Positions 51,467 through 60,215 of a stretch of 64,000 nucleotides of DNA are shown here, piece by piece. Origin of the DNA: Streptomyces lucensis JCM 4490 (GTDB lineage Bacteria; Actinomycetota; Actinomycetes; Streptomycetales; Streptomycetaceae); contig NZ_BMUE01000006.1 of assembly GCF_014650035.1 (NCBI RefSeq), positions 364,239-428,238 on the forward strand. Direction: 5' to 3'. Each line of letters starts with the position of its first letter. Positions within the stretch are counted from its first letter, which is position 1. A program made the translations under genes and the position numbers. The notes beneath the pieces were generated by a model. The model worked only from the letters and a program-made list of their open reading frames with translations. It was not told the origin of the DNA and made no database searches.

Positions 51467-52600
51467 ATGAGGAAGAGCGTACTGCGCAGCATCAGTGTCG
51501 GTACGGCGTCATGCATGATTACTGGTGTTTGTGGCTTCGTCGCAAGCCAGGCGAGTGCAGCGCCGGCCGCGCCTGTGAAAGTAGTGGCCAAACTAGCTCC
51601 TCGTGCGAGCCACAACACACCCGCCGATGTGGCTTCGTGCGTAGCGGCCACGGTGAGTGAGACTATTGCTGCGGGAAAGGGGATAGGGTCAGGGTTCAAG
51701 TTCGTTAAGCTCATCTCAACGCGGGTCGCAGTTGATGAAACGACGAGGCGCATCCCAGAGGCTGTCGGCAAGAAAGTCGGAGAGCAAATCCTCAGACAGT
51801 TGCTCAGTGACAAAAATCTGGCTCAATCCCTTGCGCCCACAAAAGAAGACGTCATAATCTTCACCATCGCAACTGGGGCTGCAATTATTGGCGGGTGGGT
51901 GCCAGTAACGGTTGGGGCTATCATCGTAAAGGCGAAATGCTTCCCTGCGCCTGCATACCACAAGATGCGCAACAAGACTCACAAGGAGAGTGGTCTCCTT
52001 GGCCTCTTGTTGCACACTGCTGGGACCGGCACCACGGGTGCGCCGACGGGTACCACGCAGAGGCCACCGACCAGCACCACCGCTGCACCGATGGGCACGA
52101 CCACGACGTCTCCTAGCGGCGTTCCGTTCGTGCAACTCGGAGGCACACCACCGACGAGCACGACGGGTACGCCGACCAGCACGACGCAGACGCCACCGAC
52201 CAGCACGACGGGTACGCCGACCAGCACGACGCAGACGCCACCGACCAGCACGACGGGTACGCCGACCAGCACGACGCAGACGCCACCGACCAGCACCACC
52301 GCTGCACCGATGGGCACGACCACGACGTCTCCTAGCGGCGTTCCGTTCGTGCAACTCGGGGGCACACCACCGACCAGCACCACGGATACGACGCAAACGC
52401 CGGCGACCAGCACCACGGATACGACGCAAACGCCGGCGACCAGCACCACGGATACGACGCAAACGCCGGCGACCAGCACCACGGATACGACGCAAACGCC
52501 GGCGACCAACACCACCGGTACTTCGAGCAACAGCTCGGGCGTGGAAACCGCGCCCAACAACGGCGAGGGGACCGTGTCCACCAGCCCAGCAACCCAGTAG
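51467..52600 (+). CDS. Secreted Thr-rich tandem-repeat protein
   Basis: 377 residues from ATG 51467 (GGGGACGATC before it). Signal peptide MRKSVLRSISVGTASCMITG with cleavage near ASA-AP. A non-repetitive domain of about 150 residues holds a hydrophobic stretch (DVIIFTIATGAAIIGGWVPV). The C-terminal 200 residues are mucin-like: 15-residue TSTTGTPTSTTQTPP units and 11-residue TDTTQTPATST units, with a duplicated TSPSGVPFVQLGG block. Such Thr-rich tails are often O-mannosylated in Streptomyces. It lies 153 bp downstream of the LuxR gene, same strand. Function unknown. Confidence 0.82.
   Translation: MRKSVLRSISVGTASCMITGVCGFVASQASAAPAAPVKVVAKLAPRASHNTPADVASCVAATVSETIAAGKGIGSGFKFVKLISTRVAVDETTRRIPEAVGKKVGEQILRQLLSDKNLAQSLAPTKEDVIIFTIATGAAIIGGWVPVTVGAIIVKAKCFPAPAYHKMRNKTHKESGLLGLLLHTAGTGTTGAPTGTTQRPPTSTTAAPMGTTTTSPSGVPFVQLGGTPPTSTTGTPTSTTQTPPTSTTGTPTSTTQTPPTSTTGTPTSTTQTPPTSTTAAPMGTTTTSPSGVPFVQLGGTPPTSTTDTTQTPATSTTDTTQTPATSTTDTTQTPATSTTDTTQTPATNTTGTSSNSSGVETAPNNGEGTVSTSPATQ
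52064..52516 (+). repeat. Nested coding tandem repeats (92, 45 and 33 bp)
   Basis: A 92-bp block at 52064-52155 recurs at 52283-52374 with one mismatch. Between them are three 45-bp units (from 52151, 52196, 52241). Four 33-bp units start at 52385, 52418, 52451 and 52484. All periods are multiples of three and keep the frame. Confidence 0.9.
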
Positions 52601-52783
52601 CGAATCGAGGCTGGCAGGAAGGCTGACGGCTCAGGGGCGGTGGAGTCTCCCAGTTTGGAAGATCGCATAGGCGGATGCCTTGTGAGCTGGCAACTCGCTG
52701 ACCAGGGAGCCAGCGTCGCTGTGACCCTGACTCCCCGCTGCTCCCCGTTACTGCGCGCCCCCTCGGGCACGCGAGGGACACGC

Positions 52784-53020
52784 CTACATCAGCTTGGTGA
52801 TCCAGGGCTCGATCACCTTGATCGCGCCCATGATTGCGGTGATCACGCTCGCGACCGCCGCGATCAGATTCATCCCCTGGGTGATGGCGGTGGCTCGGGA
52901 CGCCCGCGTCCGCACCTCGCACTTGCATGGGTGCGCATGGTCGCTGTAGCCTCCCGAACCGTCATACGCATTGCAATGCAATGTGTACGGGGGTACGGTG
53001 GACCGGTCCTTGTTGGACAA
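52784..53020 (-). CDS. 78-residue protein with C-terminal membrane segment
   Basis: The start is TTG at 53020, with GGAG 5 nt upstream. The polar N-terminal half holds the ligand-like cluster HAHPCKC. The C-terminal half has the helix GMNLIAAVASVITAIMGAIK and ends KVIEPWITKLM, so the protein may be tail-anchored. No family is recognised. It converges with the Thr-rich protein gene (gap about 180 bp). A TTG start and short length leave doubt. Confidence 0.5.
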   Translation of the reverse strand: MSNKDRSTVPPYTLHCNAYDGSGGYSDHAHPCKCEVRTRASRATAITQGMNLIAAVASVITAIMGAIKVIEPWITKLM

Positions 53021-53827
53021 GGAGACTCCATTCGTGGGGTCGACATCGTTGAGTAGCCATCAGGCGCTTGCTGACCGTGAGAAGTTGGGCAGGCGTCCTT
53101 TTGGCATGTTGATATGAAGTTGTGAGGCGCCACCCTACCACGCCCCTCTCAACTGGCCCTGCCACACGAGTCGTTCACCCAACGCGTGCCTCCAGGACTC
53201 CACGGCGACCGGTGTAACACCGTTGCCGCGTGAGGGTGTTCAGTGTGCCCTAGGCAACCGCCGACCCGCAACTTGCTAGGGTAGACACCCCCCTCGACCT
53301 TCGATTTTAAAAACCGAAGCAGGATCGAGGCCCCCTAACCGTGGATTCCAAGGCAAGCGGTCGACGTCCGGTTGACCTGCACCAATCACTCTCCCCAGCT
53401 CCCGTCCCGTACGCCGTCGACCCACACACCGTGGAGCGGGCGTGGTCCATGGCGTCCAGGTGGAGCGCGCCACTGTACGAACGACCTGGACGCCATGGGC
53501 CGCGTCTGCTCGGCTCTGCCTGGGTTGATGGTGTGCGGGACGGGAGCTCCCCGCATCCGCCACGATGGACCCGCGGTCGGCGACGGTGCCCCCTCCATCC
53601 CGGTGCCGGCCGATCCCCCGCCGGAGGCACTGTTACTGACCGTGGCTGCGCTATGCGGTGATCGGCTCATGGCCACCGGCCCTGTCCACCTGTGGGCGCG
53701 CGTCGGCGCAGCGCGGGCGGAGCGGGCCGGAGGCAGGAGCGGCGCCCGCAGCGGAGCCGGGAGCGCGCCCGGCGGAGCGGAGCGCAGCCGGGGCTTGATG
53801 AGGTAGAGAAACCTGTAACAACCCAGG
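53021..53827. other. Gap between foreign genes and AICE repressor, with hairpin and inverted repeat
   Basis: No gene is firmly supported here. A hairpin with CCTCGA/TCGAGG (53292-53330) and inner CTTCG/CGAAG encloses a T/A-rich loop. A 64-bp-arm inverted repeat lies at 53397-53548. A frame on the plus strand to 53806 (LPGLMVCGTGAP then LTVAALCGDRLMATGPVHLW) could encode a small protein but has no start signal. Confidence 0.45.
53397..53548. repeat. Imperfect inverted repeat with 64-bp arms
   Basis: Left arm 53397-53460 and right arm 53485-53548 are inverted copies, about 78% identical without gaps, around a 24-nt loop. Both arms begin (toward the loop) with CCTGGACGCCATGG and end CGGGACGGGAGCT. 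The frames in the two arms yield related peptides (LDAMGRV and LDAMDHA), so it is an inverted duplication. It lies upstream of the AICE repressor, where a transfer origin or regulatory structure would fit. Confidence 0.65.
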
Positions 53828-54586
53828 TCACGCGTCGAAGTCGTACTCCAGGATGTACGAGGCGGCGTCGAGCGTCATCTCGTTGATCTCGACGGGGCGG
53901 CCCTCGTCCGCGAACGCGGTACGGCAGATGAGGATGACCGGCGTGCCCGAGGACATGCTCAACTGTGCCGCCTCATCCTTCGACGGCATGCGTGAGCGGA
54001 TCTCCTCGCGGAAGTGCACAGGCTTGTAGCCGAGTTCGGCAAGCCTGGCGTACGTCCCGCCGGGTCCCGTGTCCTCCTGCGTGATGGCGGATCCGGCAAC
54101 CACTGATGTGGGCAGGTAGCTCGTCGCGAGCAGGACGGGCTTCCCCTCCAAGACGAAGCGCCGGCGCCGCACGCACACCGTCTCGTCGTCGGCCAGTTCC
54201 AGAACCGCGCTGATGCGGTCGGGCGCGGCCTCCTCGGACACGGTGACCTGGTCCACCTCGAGCGCACGGTTCTCGATGTCCGCGGACCAGATGGAACGGC
54301 CGCTGCCCCACTGCTGCTGGGAAAGTCGCTGGATGCCTCGGCGCCGAAGGGGGCGGAACGCTCGGACGAACACGCCGGCACCCTTGCGGGCCTCGGCGAC
54401 GCCTTCGTCTCGGAGCACGCTCAACGCCTGGCGGGCCGTCATTCGGGCCACGCCGTGCGCGGCCATGAGCTCGTTTTCTCCGGGGAGGCGATCACCGGGG
54501 CCGTACTCGCCCGACTGGATCGCCTCGCGCAGGGAGTCCGCGATCCGCTGGTACTTCGGCCGACGGTCGTCGTCGGTGTTGGCCAT
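53828..54586 (-). CDS. GntR-family repressor of the AICE (UTRA ligand domain)
   Basis: 252 residues from ATG 54586 (MANTDDDRRPKYQRIADSLR). The GntR winged helix is at about 10-75 (GDRLPGENELMAAHGVARMT, ARQALSVLRDEG), followed by a UTRA domain (about 95-245) with TSYLPTSVVAGSAITQ. It resembles KorSA/TraR-type repressors that silence transfer in Streptomyces AICEs and plasmids. It diverges from the tra operon, with four TCTCTAGACA-like sites between them. The ligand is unknown. Confidence 0.9.
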   Translation of the reverse strand: MANTDDDRRPKYQRIADSLREAIQSGEYGPGDRLPGENELMAAHGVARMTARQALSVLRDEGVAEARKGAGVFVRAFRPLRRRGIQRLSQQQWGSGRSIWSADIENRALEVDQVTVSEEAAPDRISAVLELADDETVCVRRRRFVLEGKPVLLATSYLPTSVVAGSAITQEDTGPGGTYARLAELGYKPVHFREEIRSRMPSKDEAAQLSMSSGTPVILICRTAFADEGRPVEINEMTLDAASYILEYDFDA

Positions 54587-54604
54587 TCCGGAGCCCTCCT
54601 CTCT

Positions 54605-54736
54605 TCTCTAGACAGCCTAGGCCATGGGTATGGCGCTCGCCCTCTGCGTGTTGCCGCGATCTTCGACTCGCAACCTCTCTATACATCCTGGTTGACATCT
54701 CTAGAGACGTGGGGTCAAAGTAAAGATGTCTAGAGA
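54605..54736. promoter_or_regulatory. Four operator-like sites in the repressor/transfer divergent promoter
   Basis: TCTCTAGACA at 54605-54614, TCTCTATACA at 54676-54685, TCTCTAGAGA at 54698-54707 and TGTCTAGAGA (the first motif inverted) at 54727-54736. Spacings are 71, 22 and 29 bp. They share the centre TCTAGA, or TCTATA, and TTGACA at 54692-54697 supplies a -35 for the transfer genes. They are probable repressor binding sites. Confidence 0.7.
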
Positions 54737-54774
54737 GGTCGCGCTGGGCGGCCTCCTGAACGAGGGATGTGCTC

Positions 54775-55104
54775 ATGCCGTCTTTCAAGATCGACACGTC
54801 GACCGCTGTGGTGTTCGTGGCGACCGCGCCGACGCCAAAGCTGGCGAACGCCAAGACCGGTGAGCGGGCGATGGACCGAGAGACCGGTGCCGCCCTGTCG
54901 ACCGTGGGCCTGCTGGTCTCGGACGACGGGGAGGGGAACCTCTACCAGGTCACCGTCCCCGAGAACGGCTACCCGGAGGGCCTGGCGCCCGGCATGCCGG
55001 TGAAGGTGGTCGGCCTGAAGGCCCGGGACTGGGAGAACGAGTTCAACGGCCAGAAGCGGCACGGCATCTCGTTCCGCGCGGTCGCGATCACCCCGGTGGC
55101 CTGA
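54775..55104 (+). CDS. Conserved small AICE protein of the transfer operon
   Basis: 109 residues from ATG 54775 (GAGGGA upstream). The sequence starts MPSFKIDTSTAVVFVATAPT and contains an OB-like beta-rich domain ending WENEFNGQKRHGISFRAVAI. Proteins like this sit directly upstream of tra in many Streptomyces AICEs (recalled, not checked). The fold may bind single-stranded DNA, which is speculation. It is 2 bp upstream of the tra gene, hence co-translated. Confidence 0.8.
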   Translation: MPSFKIDTSTAVVFVATAPTPKLANAKTGERAMDRETGAALSTVGLLVSDDGEGNLYQVTVPENGYPEGLAPGMPVKVVGLKARDWENEFNGQKRHGISFRAVAITPVA

Positions 55105-55106
55105 CC

Positions 55107-56447
55107 ATGACCGACGTGTCCATGGTCCTGGAGACCACGGGAGTCCTCGCGGGTGCCGGCGGTCTGGGCTATGCGAAGGTGCGCGCGCCGCGCGTGTACT
55201 GGTCGCTGGTCGGGCTGCCGGTCACCTGGGGCCGGTTCACCTTCACCTACCGCTCCACGATGGACGTGTGCGGGCTGACCGTGCAGCCGTCGCGCATGCG
55301 GGCCTTCATCGCCCGGAACGTGGCCCGCCGTGAGGTGCTGCCGGTCCCGCCGAAGGTGCGCCGCGTCCGGGGCACGTCGACCGGACTGCGGGTGACGCTG
55401 CGGCTTCCCGCCGGCCTGGAACCAGCCGACCTGATGGCCGCCTCGGAGCGGCTACGGCATGCCTGGGGAGTGCACTCGGTGACCATCGCCGAGACCAAGC
55501 CGGGGTACGTCGAGCTGCGCATGACCGGCTACGACGTGCTCCGTCAGGTCCGCCTGTCGCGCGGGGCAGTACCTGAGGGGCTGACGGTGCCGGTGGCGCT
55601 GCGGGAGGACGGCACGGCGTTCGTCCGTGACTACCGCAAGGTGCCCATGGCACTGACGCTCGGCGCGAACAGCTCGGGCAAATCCGTCTACCAGCGCAAC
55701 CTGATCAAGGGCTTGGCGCGGCTGCCGGTGGCGCTGGTCGGAATCGACTGCAAGCGCGGTGTCGAACACTCCGCCTACGCGCCCCGGCTGTCGGCCCTGG
55801 TCACCACCCCGGACGACTCCGCCTCCCTGCTGGATGTGCTGGTGAGCGAGATGGAGTCCCGCTTCGACCTGCTGAGCGCGCACGGCGTCTCGGACATGTG
55901 GGACCTGCCCAAGCGCTTACGGCCGGTGCCCGTCGTCGTCCTGGTCGACGAGGTGGCCGAGCTGTTCCTGATCTCCTCGAAGAAGGATGAGGAGCGGCGG
56001 GAGCGGATCGTCACCGCGTTGATCCGGCTGGCGCAGATGGCCCGCGCGGTCGGCATCTACCTGGAGGTGTGCGGGCAGCGCTTCGGCTCCGAACTGGGCA
56101 AGGGCGCCACCATGCTCCGCGCACAGCTCACCGGCCGCGTGGTGCACCGGGTCAACGACAAACAGACCGCCGAAATGGGCCTCGCCGACGTCGCTCCGGA
56201 TGCCGTCGCGGCCGCCTCCCTCATCCCTGCTGAACGCCCCGGCACCGCCGTGGCGGCCGACTCCTCCGGTGGCTGGGCAAAGATCCGCACCCCCCACACC
56301 TCCCGCGACGACGCGAAGGCGGCGTGCCGGGACTTCGCCCACCTCGTCCCGGACCTGCCTGCCCTGGACCGGTTCCGGCCCCACGTGCCAGCCGACGCCC
56401 CGGCGTCCGGTCCGTCGCTGGTCAAGCCGCTTCCGGTCACGGAGTAA
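55107..56447 (+). CDS. FtsK/SpoIIIE-like DNA translocase (Tra)
   Basis: 446 residues from ATG 55107. The motor domain has Walker A GANSSGKS at about 186-193 and Walker B VVVLVDEVAEL near 277-287; IYLEVCGQRFGSELGKGATM follows. Streptomyces Tra proteins move double-stranded plasmid or AICE DNA between mycelia through septal pores. N-terminal membrane segments are weak here. Codon 271 (55917-55919) is TTA. The gene opens the tra-spd operon. Confidence 0.93.
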   Translation: MTDVSMVLETTGVLAGAGGLGYAKVRAPRVYWSLVGLPVTWGRFTFTYRSTMDVCGLTVQPSRMRAFIARNVARREVLPVPPKVRRVRGTSTGLRVTLRLPAGLEPADLMAASERLRHAWGVHSVTIAETKPGYVELRMTGYDVLRQVRLSRGAVPEGLTVPVALREDGTAFVRDYRKVPMALTLGANSSGKSVYQRNLIKGLARLPVALVGIDCKRGVEHSAYAPRLSALVTTPDDSASLLDVLVSEMESRFDLLSAHGVSDMWDLPKRLRPVPVVVLVDEVAELFLISSKKDEERRERIVTALIRLAQMARAVGIYLEVCGQRFGSELGKGATMLRAQLTGRVVHRVNDKQTAEMGLADVAPDAVAAASLIPAERPGTAVAADSSGGWAKIRTPHTSRDDAKAACRDFAHLVPDLPALDRFRPHVPADAPASGPSLVKPLPVTE

Positions 56448-56456
56448 GGGGGCGCC

Positions 56457-57119
56457 GTGAACCGCTCGCTGCGCCCTGATGCCGTCCTCATCCAAGCCGT
56501 GATCGCCGGTGCTCTGTCCTTCGCGCATCTGCACGACCTGGCGGCGGCTGCCGGTCAGTCCGGATGGAAGGCATGGGCCTACCCCATCTCCGTTGACCTG
56601 CTGCTGGTCGCTGCCTGGCGTCGGCTGCGCGCCGGCCGGGACCGGTCCTCGTGGACCTGGTTCGTCATCGCCCTGGCGGCCTCGCTCGGCGCCAACGTCG
56701 CCACCGCCGGACTGCTCGACCTCCACCAGGTACCTGCCTGGCTGCGCATCCTCGTCGCCGGATGGCCCGCCCTCGCCTTCCTGGGCGGCACCCTGCTCGT
56801 CCACGCCCCCACCCCGGTCACCGCAGACGTGGCTCCGCAGCTGGAGGAAGAACCGGCGGCCCCGGAAGTCGAGGTGCACCGCACCGACACCCCCGAACCG
56901 GTGGCCCCGCCCCCGGCACCGGAACTGGCTCCGGCACCGCCCAAGCCTCCGGCCGGCACCTCGGCCGTTCCGCCGGCCCTGCTCGACCACGCCCGCTCGC
57001 TCGCCGACGCACACCGCAGCAGGACGGGCGAGCAGATCACCGCCGACGCGCTCACCGCCCGACTTGGCCTGCCCACACCGACCTGCCAAGCCATCGCCGC
57101 GCAACTCCAACTCGCCTGA
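56457..57119 (+). CDS. SpdB-like membrane protein (DUF2637)
   Basis: 220 residues from GTG 56457. Four hydrophobic helices (about 10-120: AVIAGALSFAHLHDLAAAAG, AYPISVDLLLVAAWRRL, WFVIALAASLGANVATAGLL, LRILVAGWPALAFLGGTLLV) form the DUF2637 module. A Pro/Glu-rich linker and a C-terminal helical DNA-binding-like tail (GEQITADALTARLGLPTPTC) follow. In the SpdB family this is thought to spread plasmids through the mycelium. It starts 9 bp after tra. Confidence 0.9.
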   Translation: MNRSLRPDAVLIQAVIAGALSFAHLHDLAAAAGQSGWKAWAYPISVDLLLVAAWRRLRAGRDRSSWTWFVIALAASLGANVATAGLLDLHQVPAWLRILVAGWPALAFLGGTLLVHAPTPVTADVAPQLEEEPAAPEVEVHRTDTPEPVAPPPAPELAPAPPKPPAGTSAVPPALLDHARSLADAHRSRTGEQITADALTARLGLPTPTCQAIAAQLQLA

Positions 57120-57136
57120 CACAAGGAGGCCAGCAC

Positions 57137-57322
57137 GTGCGTCCGAACCGCTTCTACGACGTGATCCGCGTCGGGCCGGTCAAGGTCGGCACCTACAACA
57201 ACGGCCGCGGCCAGACCAAGCACACCGCCGCCTGCACCGCCCCCGGCTGCGGCTTCTCCACCGAACACCGCGACCGCTCCGCCGCCGAACTCGCCGCCCG
57301 CACCCACCGCTGCACCGCCTGA
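57137..57322 (+). CDS. Small AICE transfer/spread protein
   Basis: 61 residues from GTG 57137 (AAGGAGG upstream). VRPNRFYDVIRVGPVKVGTY, then TKHTAACTAPGCGFSTEHRD with Cys and His spaced like a small zinc site (CTAPGCGF and HRC near the end). Proteins of this size, often annotated as mobile element transfer protein, lie beside spdB in many AICEs. No enzymatic role is implied. Confidence 0.85.
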   Translation: MRPNRFYDVIRVGPVKVGTYNNGRGQTKHTAACTAPGCGFSTEHRDRSAAELAARTHRCTA

Positions 57323-57338
57323 CAGAAGGGAAGCTCCC

Positions 57339-57632
57339 GTGTTCGCACCGAAGTACCCGCCCCAGGACACCGCTGCCGCGCCAGCACCGGCTCAGGTCCC
57401 CGCGGTCCAGGCCCCTGTCCCGGTCGTCCCCGCGTCGGTCTCCCAGCGGCCGGCCATACAGCTCACCCCCGGCAGCGCTCTCGCCCTGGCGGCCGGTGGC
57501 GGGGCTGTGGTCCTGGTCGTTGGCGCCGTCCTGGTCTCGATGCTCTTGGCGGTCGCTATCACCGCCGTCTCGGTCGCCGTGACCGCGGTCGTGCTCCGCT
57601 TCCTCATCACCGACCTGCGAAAGGGGCACTGA
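57339..57632 (+). CDS. SpdD-like small membrane protein
   Basis: 97 residues from GTG 57339 (GAAGGGAAG upstream). A Pro/Val/Ala-rich N-terminal half is followed by two hydrophobic segments (ALALAAGGGAVVLVVGAVLV and VAITAVSVAVTAVVLRF) and a basic end, LRKGH. It matches the SpdD/SpdA type of mycelial spread proteins. It is 3 bp upstream of the GGDEF gene. Confidence 0.82.
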   Translation: MFAPKYPPQDTAAAPAPAQVPAVQAPVPVVPASVSQRPAIQLTPGSALALAAGGGAVVLVVGAVLVSMLLAVAITAVSVAVTAVVLRFLITDLRKGH

Positions 57633-57635
57633 CCG

Positions 57636-58184
57636 ATGGACACTCACGTGATCGCAGCCGCGTTACCGACGCTGGGCTGGGCCGTCCACGGCGGTCTCCT
57701 CTTGCGCCGCCTGGCCACCGCCCGCCGTGATCCGCTGACTGGCCTGCACACCCGCGCCGGATGGACCACTCGCGCCGAATACCTGCTGGCCAAGCACCCC
57801 GGCGCCCTGGTGCTCCTGGTCGACCTGGACGACTTCAAGGCCACCAACGACACGCACGGCCACGCCGCCGGAGACGCCGTTCTCACTGCGACCGCCCGCC
57901 GGTTGAACACCTGGGTCGGCCGCTACGGCATCGCCGCCCGCCTCGGCGGAGACGAGTTCGCCGCGATCATCACCGACCCCGGCCGCACCCCCAGCCTCGA
58001 CGCCTTGCAGCTCGCCCTGAACGGGCCGCTCGAACACGACGGCCGCACCCTGCCGGTCTCGGCATCGGTCGGCCGCTGCTACTGCTCCCACCTGCCCGTG
58101 CGGACCCTCACCGACGCCCTGGCCTCCGCCGACGCGGCGATGTACGCGGTCAAGGGCCACGGCAGGCGCAACACCCGCCCATAA
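57636..58184 (+). CDS. GGDEF-domain protein encoded on the AICE
   Basis: 182 residues from ATG 57636. A short N-terminal hydrophobic segment precedes a GGDEF domain starting RDPLTGLHTRAGW. Metal-binding Asp lies in VLLVDLDDFKATND, and the catalytic loop ARLGGDEFAAI is intact. The inhibitory RxxD site upstream of it reads RYGI, so product inhibition is likely absent. It is shorter than most diguanylate cyclases and lacks a separate sensor. Codon 10 is TTA (57663-57665). If active it would raise c-di-GMP, which in Streptomyces holds BldD on DNA and delays development. Confidence 0.88.
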   Translation: MDTHVIAAALPTLGWAVHGGLLLRRLATARRDPLTGLHTRAGWTTRAEYLLAKHPGALVLLVDLDDFKATNDTHGHAAGDAVLTATARRLNTWVGRYGIAARLGGDEFAAIITDPGRTPSLDALQLALNGPLEHDGRTLPVSASVGRCYCSHLPVRTLTDALASADAAMYAVKGHGRRNTRP

Positions 58185-58277
58185 CGGCCCCCGGAGCGGC
58201 CTCTCTCGCCAAAGATCCGCCGCTCCGGGCGCCTGCACCACTTCCAGATCCAACGGACTCGAAAGGGAAGCCCCATC

Positions 58278-58454
58278 ATGCCCCAGCACACCCGCGCACG
58301 GATCTGTCGCGACTGTGACGGCCACGCCACCGCCCACATCACCACCGGCACCCGGCACCGCGACGGCACCCGCGTCACCTTCCGCGTGACCTGCCCGGCC
58401 TGCAAGGGCACCGGCACCGCTCGCCGCGTGCGCCCGCAGGAGGTGACCGCCTGA
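58278..58454 (+). CDS. Small CxxC zinc-finger protein
   Basis: 58 residues from ATG 58278 (GAAAGGGAAG upstream). CRDCDGHATAH and CPACKGTG form a DnaJ-type zinc centre. Its stop overlaps the next start by one base (TGATG). Small zinc-finger genes upstream of rep are common on AICEs; the function is unknown. Confidence 0.82.
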   Translation: MPQHTRARICRDCDGHATAHITTGTRHRDGTRVTFRVTCPACKGTGTARRVRPQEVTA

Positions 58455-58660
58455 TGCCGCGCAGCTGGAGCCGTGGAGTCGACCGCCTCCACTACGAAGC
58501 GATCGACGGCGACTACGACCGCTTGAAGAAGACCGCCAAGGCGCACGAGCTGCACGACGGTCAGCGGAGCGCGAAGCCGTCCCGGCCTGGCCGCGCGGAG
58601 CTGTCCGGGCCGACCAGCAGCGACGCCAGCACCCCGAAGAAGCGGCGTTGGGGCCGGTGA
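58454..58660 (+). CDS. Small basic AICE protein
   Basis: 68 residues from ATG 58454, sharing one base with the preceding stop. MPRSWSRGVDRLHYEAIDGD, then a helical middle and a Lys/Arg-rich end (KKRRWGR). No domain recognised. It lies 4 bp before the replication initiator gene, so probably part of its operon. Confidence 0.7.
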   Translation: MPRSWSRGVDRLHYEAIDGDYDRLKKTAKAHELHDGQRSAKPSRPGRAELSGPTSSDASTPKKRRWGR

Positions 58661-58664
58661 TCAA

Positions 58665-60075
<1,411 letters not shown>

Positions 60076-60083
<8 letters not shown>

Positions 60084-60213
60084 CAAGGCCGAGCCGACGA
60101 CCCGTAAGCCTGCGATGTCGAAGGAGGAATGGATCGCGAAGCACCTTCGCCGCGCGCCGACGAGGGACGAGGAGTGGGTACGTCGCCTTCTCGTCCTCCA
60201 GGGGAGGGCGTAG
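60076..60213 (+). CDS. 45-residue protein between rep and integrase
   Basis: ATG 60076 lies inside the end of rep. MPSKAEPTTRKPAMSKEEWI then RDEEWVRRLLVLQGRA; the stop at 60211-60213 is 2 bp before the integrase GTG. Charged, probably helical. Its position between rep and integrase is where an excisionase-like partner is often found. A serine integrase would need a recombination directionality factor; assigning that role here is speculation. It is below the length of usual gene-finding cut-offs. Confidence 0.6.
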
Positions 60214-60215
60214 CA

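Noticed and set aside
52064..52516. Regular repeats resembling a CRISPR array
   Set aside because: Units are adjacent with no unique spacers, multiples of three long and in frame inside a Thr-rich coding gene; no cas genes are present.
53372..53806. Plus-strand hypothetical protein (LMVCGTGAP ... VHLWARVGAAR)
   Set aside because: It begins inside the inverted repeat without a ribosome-binding site and ends in a low-complexity Arg/Gly tail; translation is not supported strongly enough to list as a gene.
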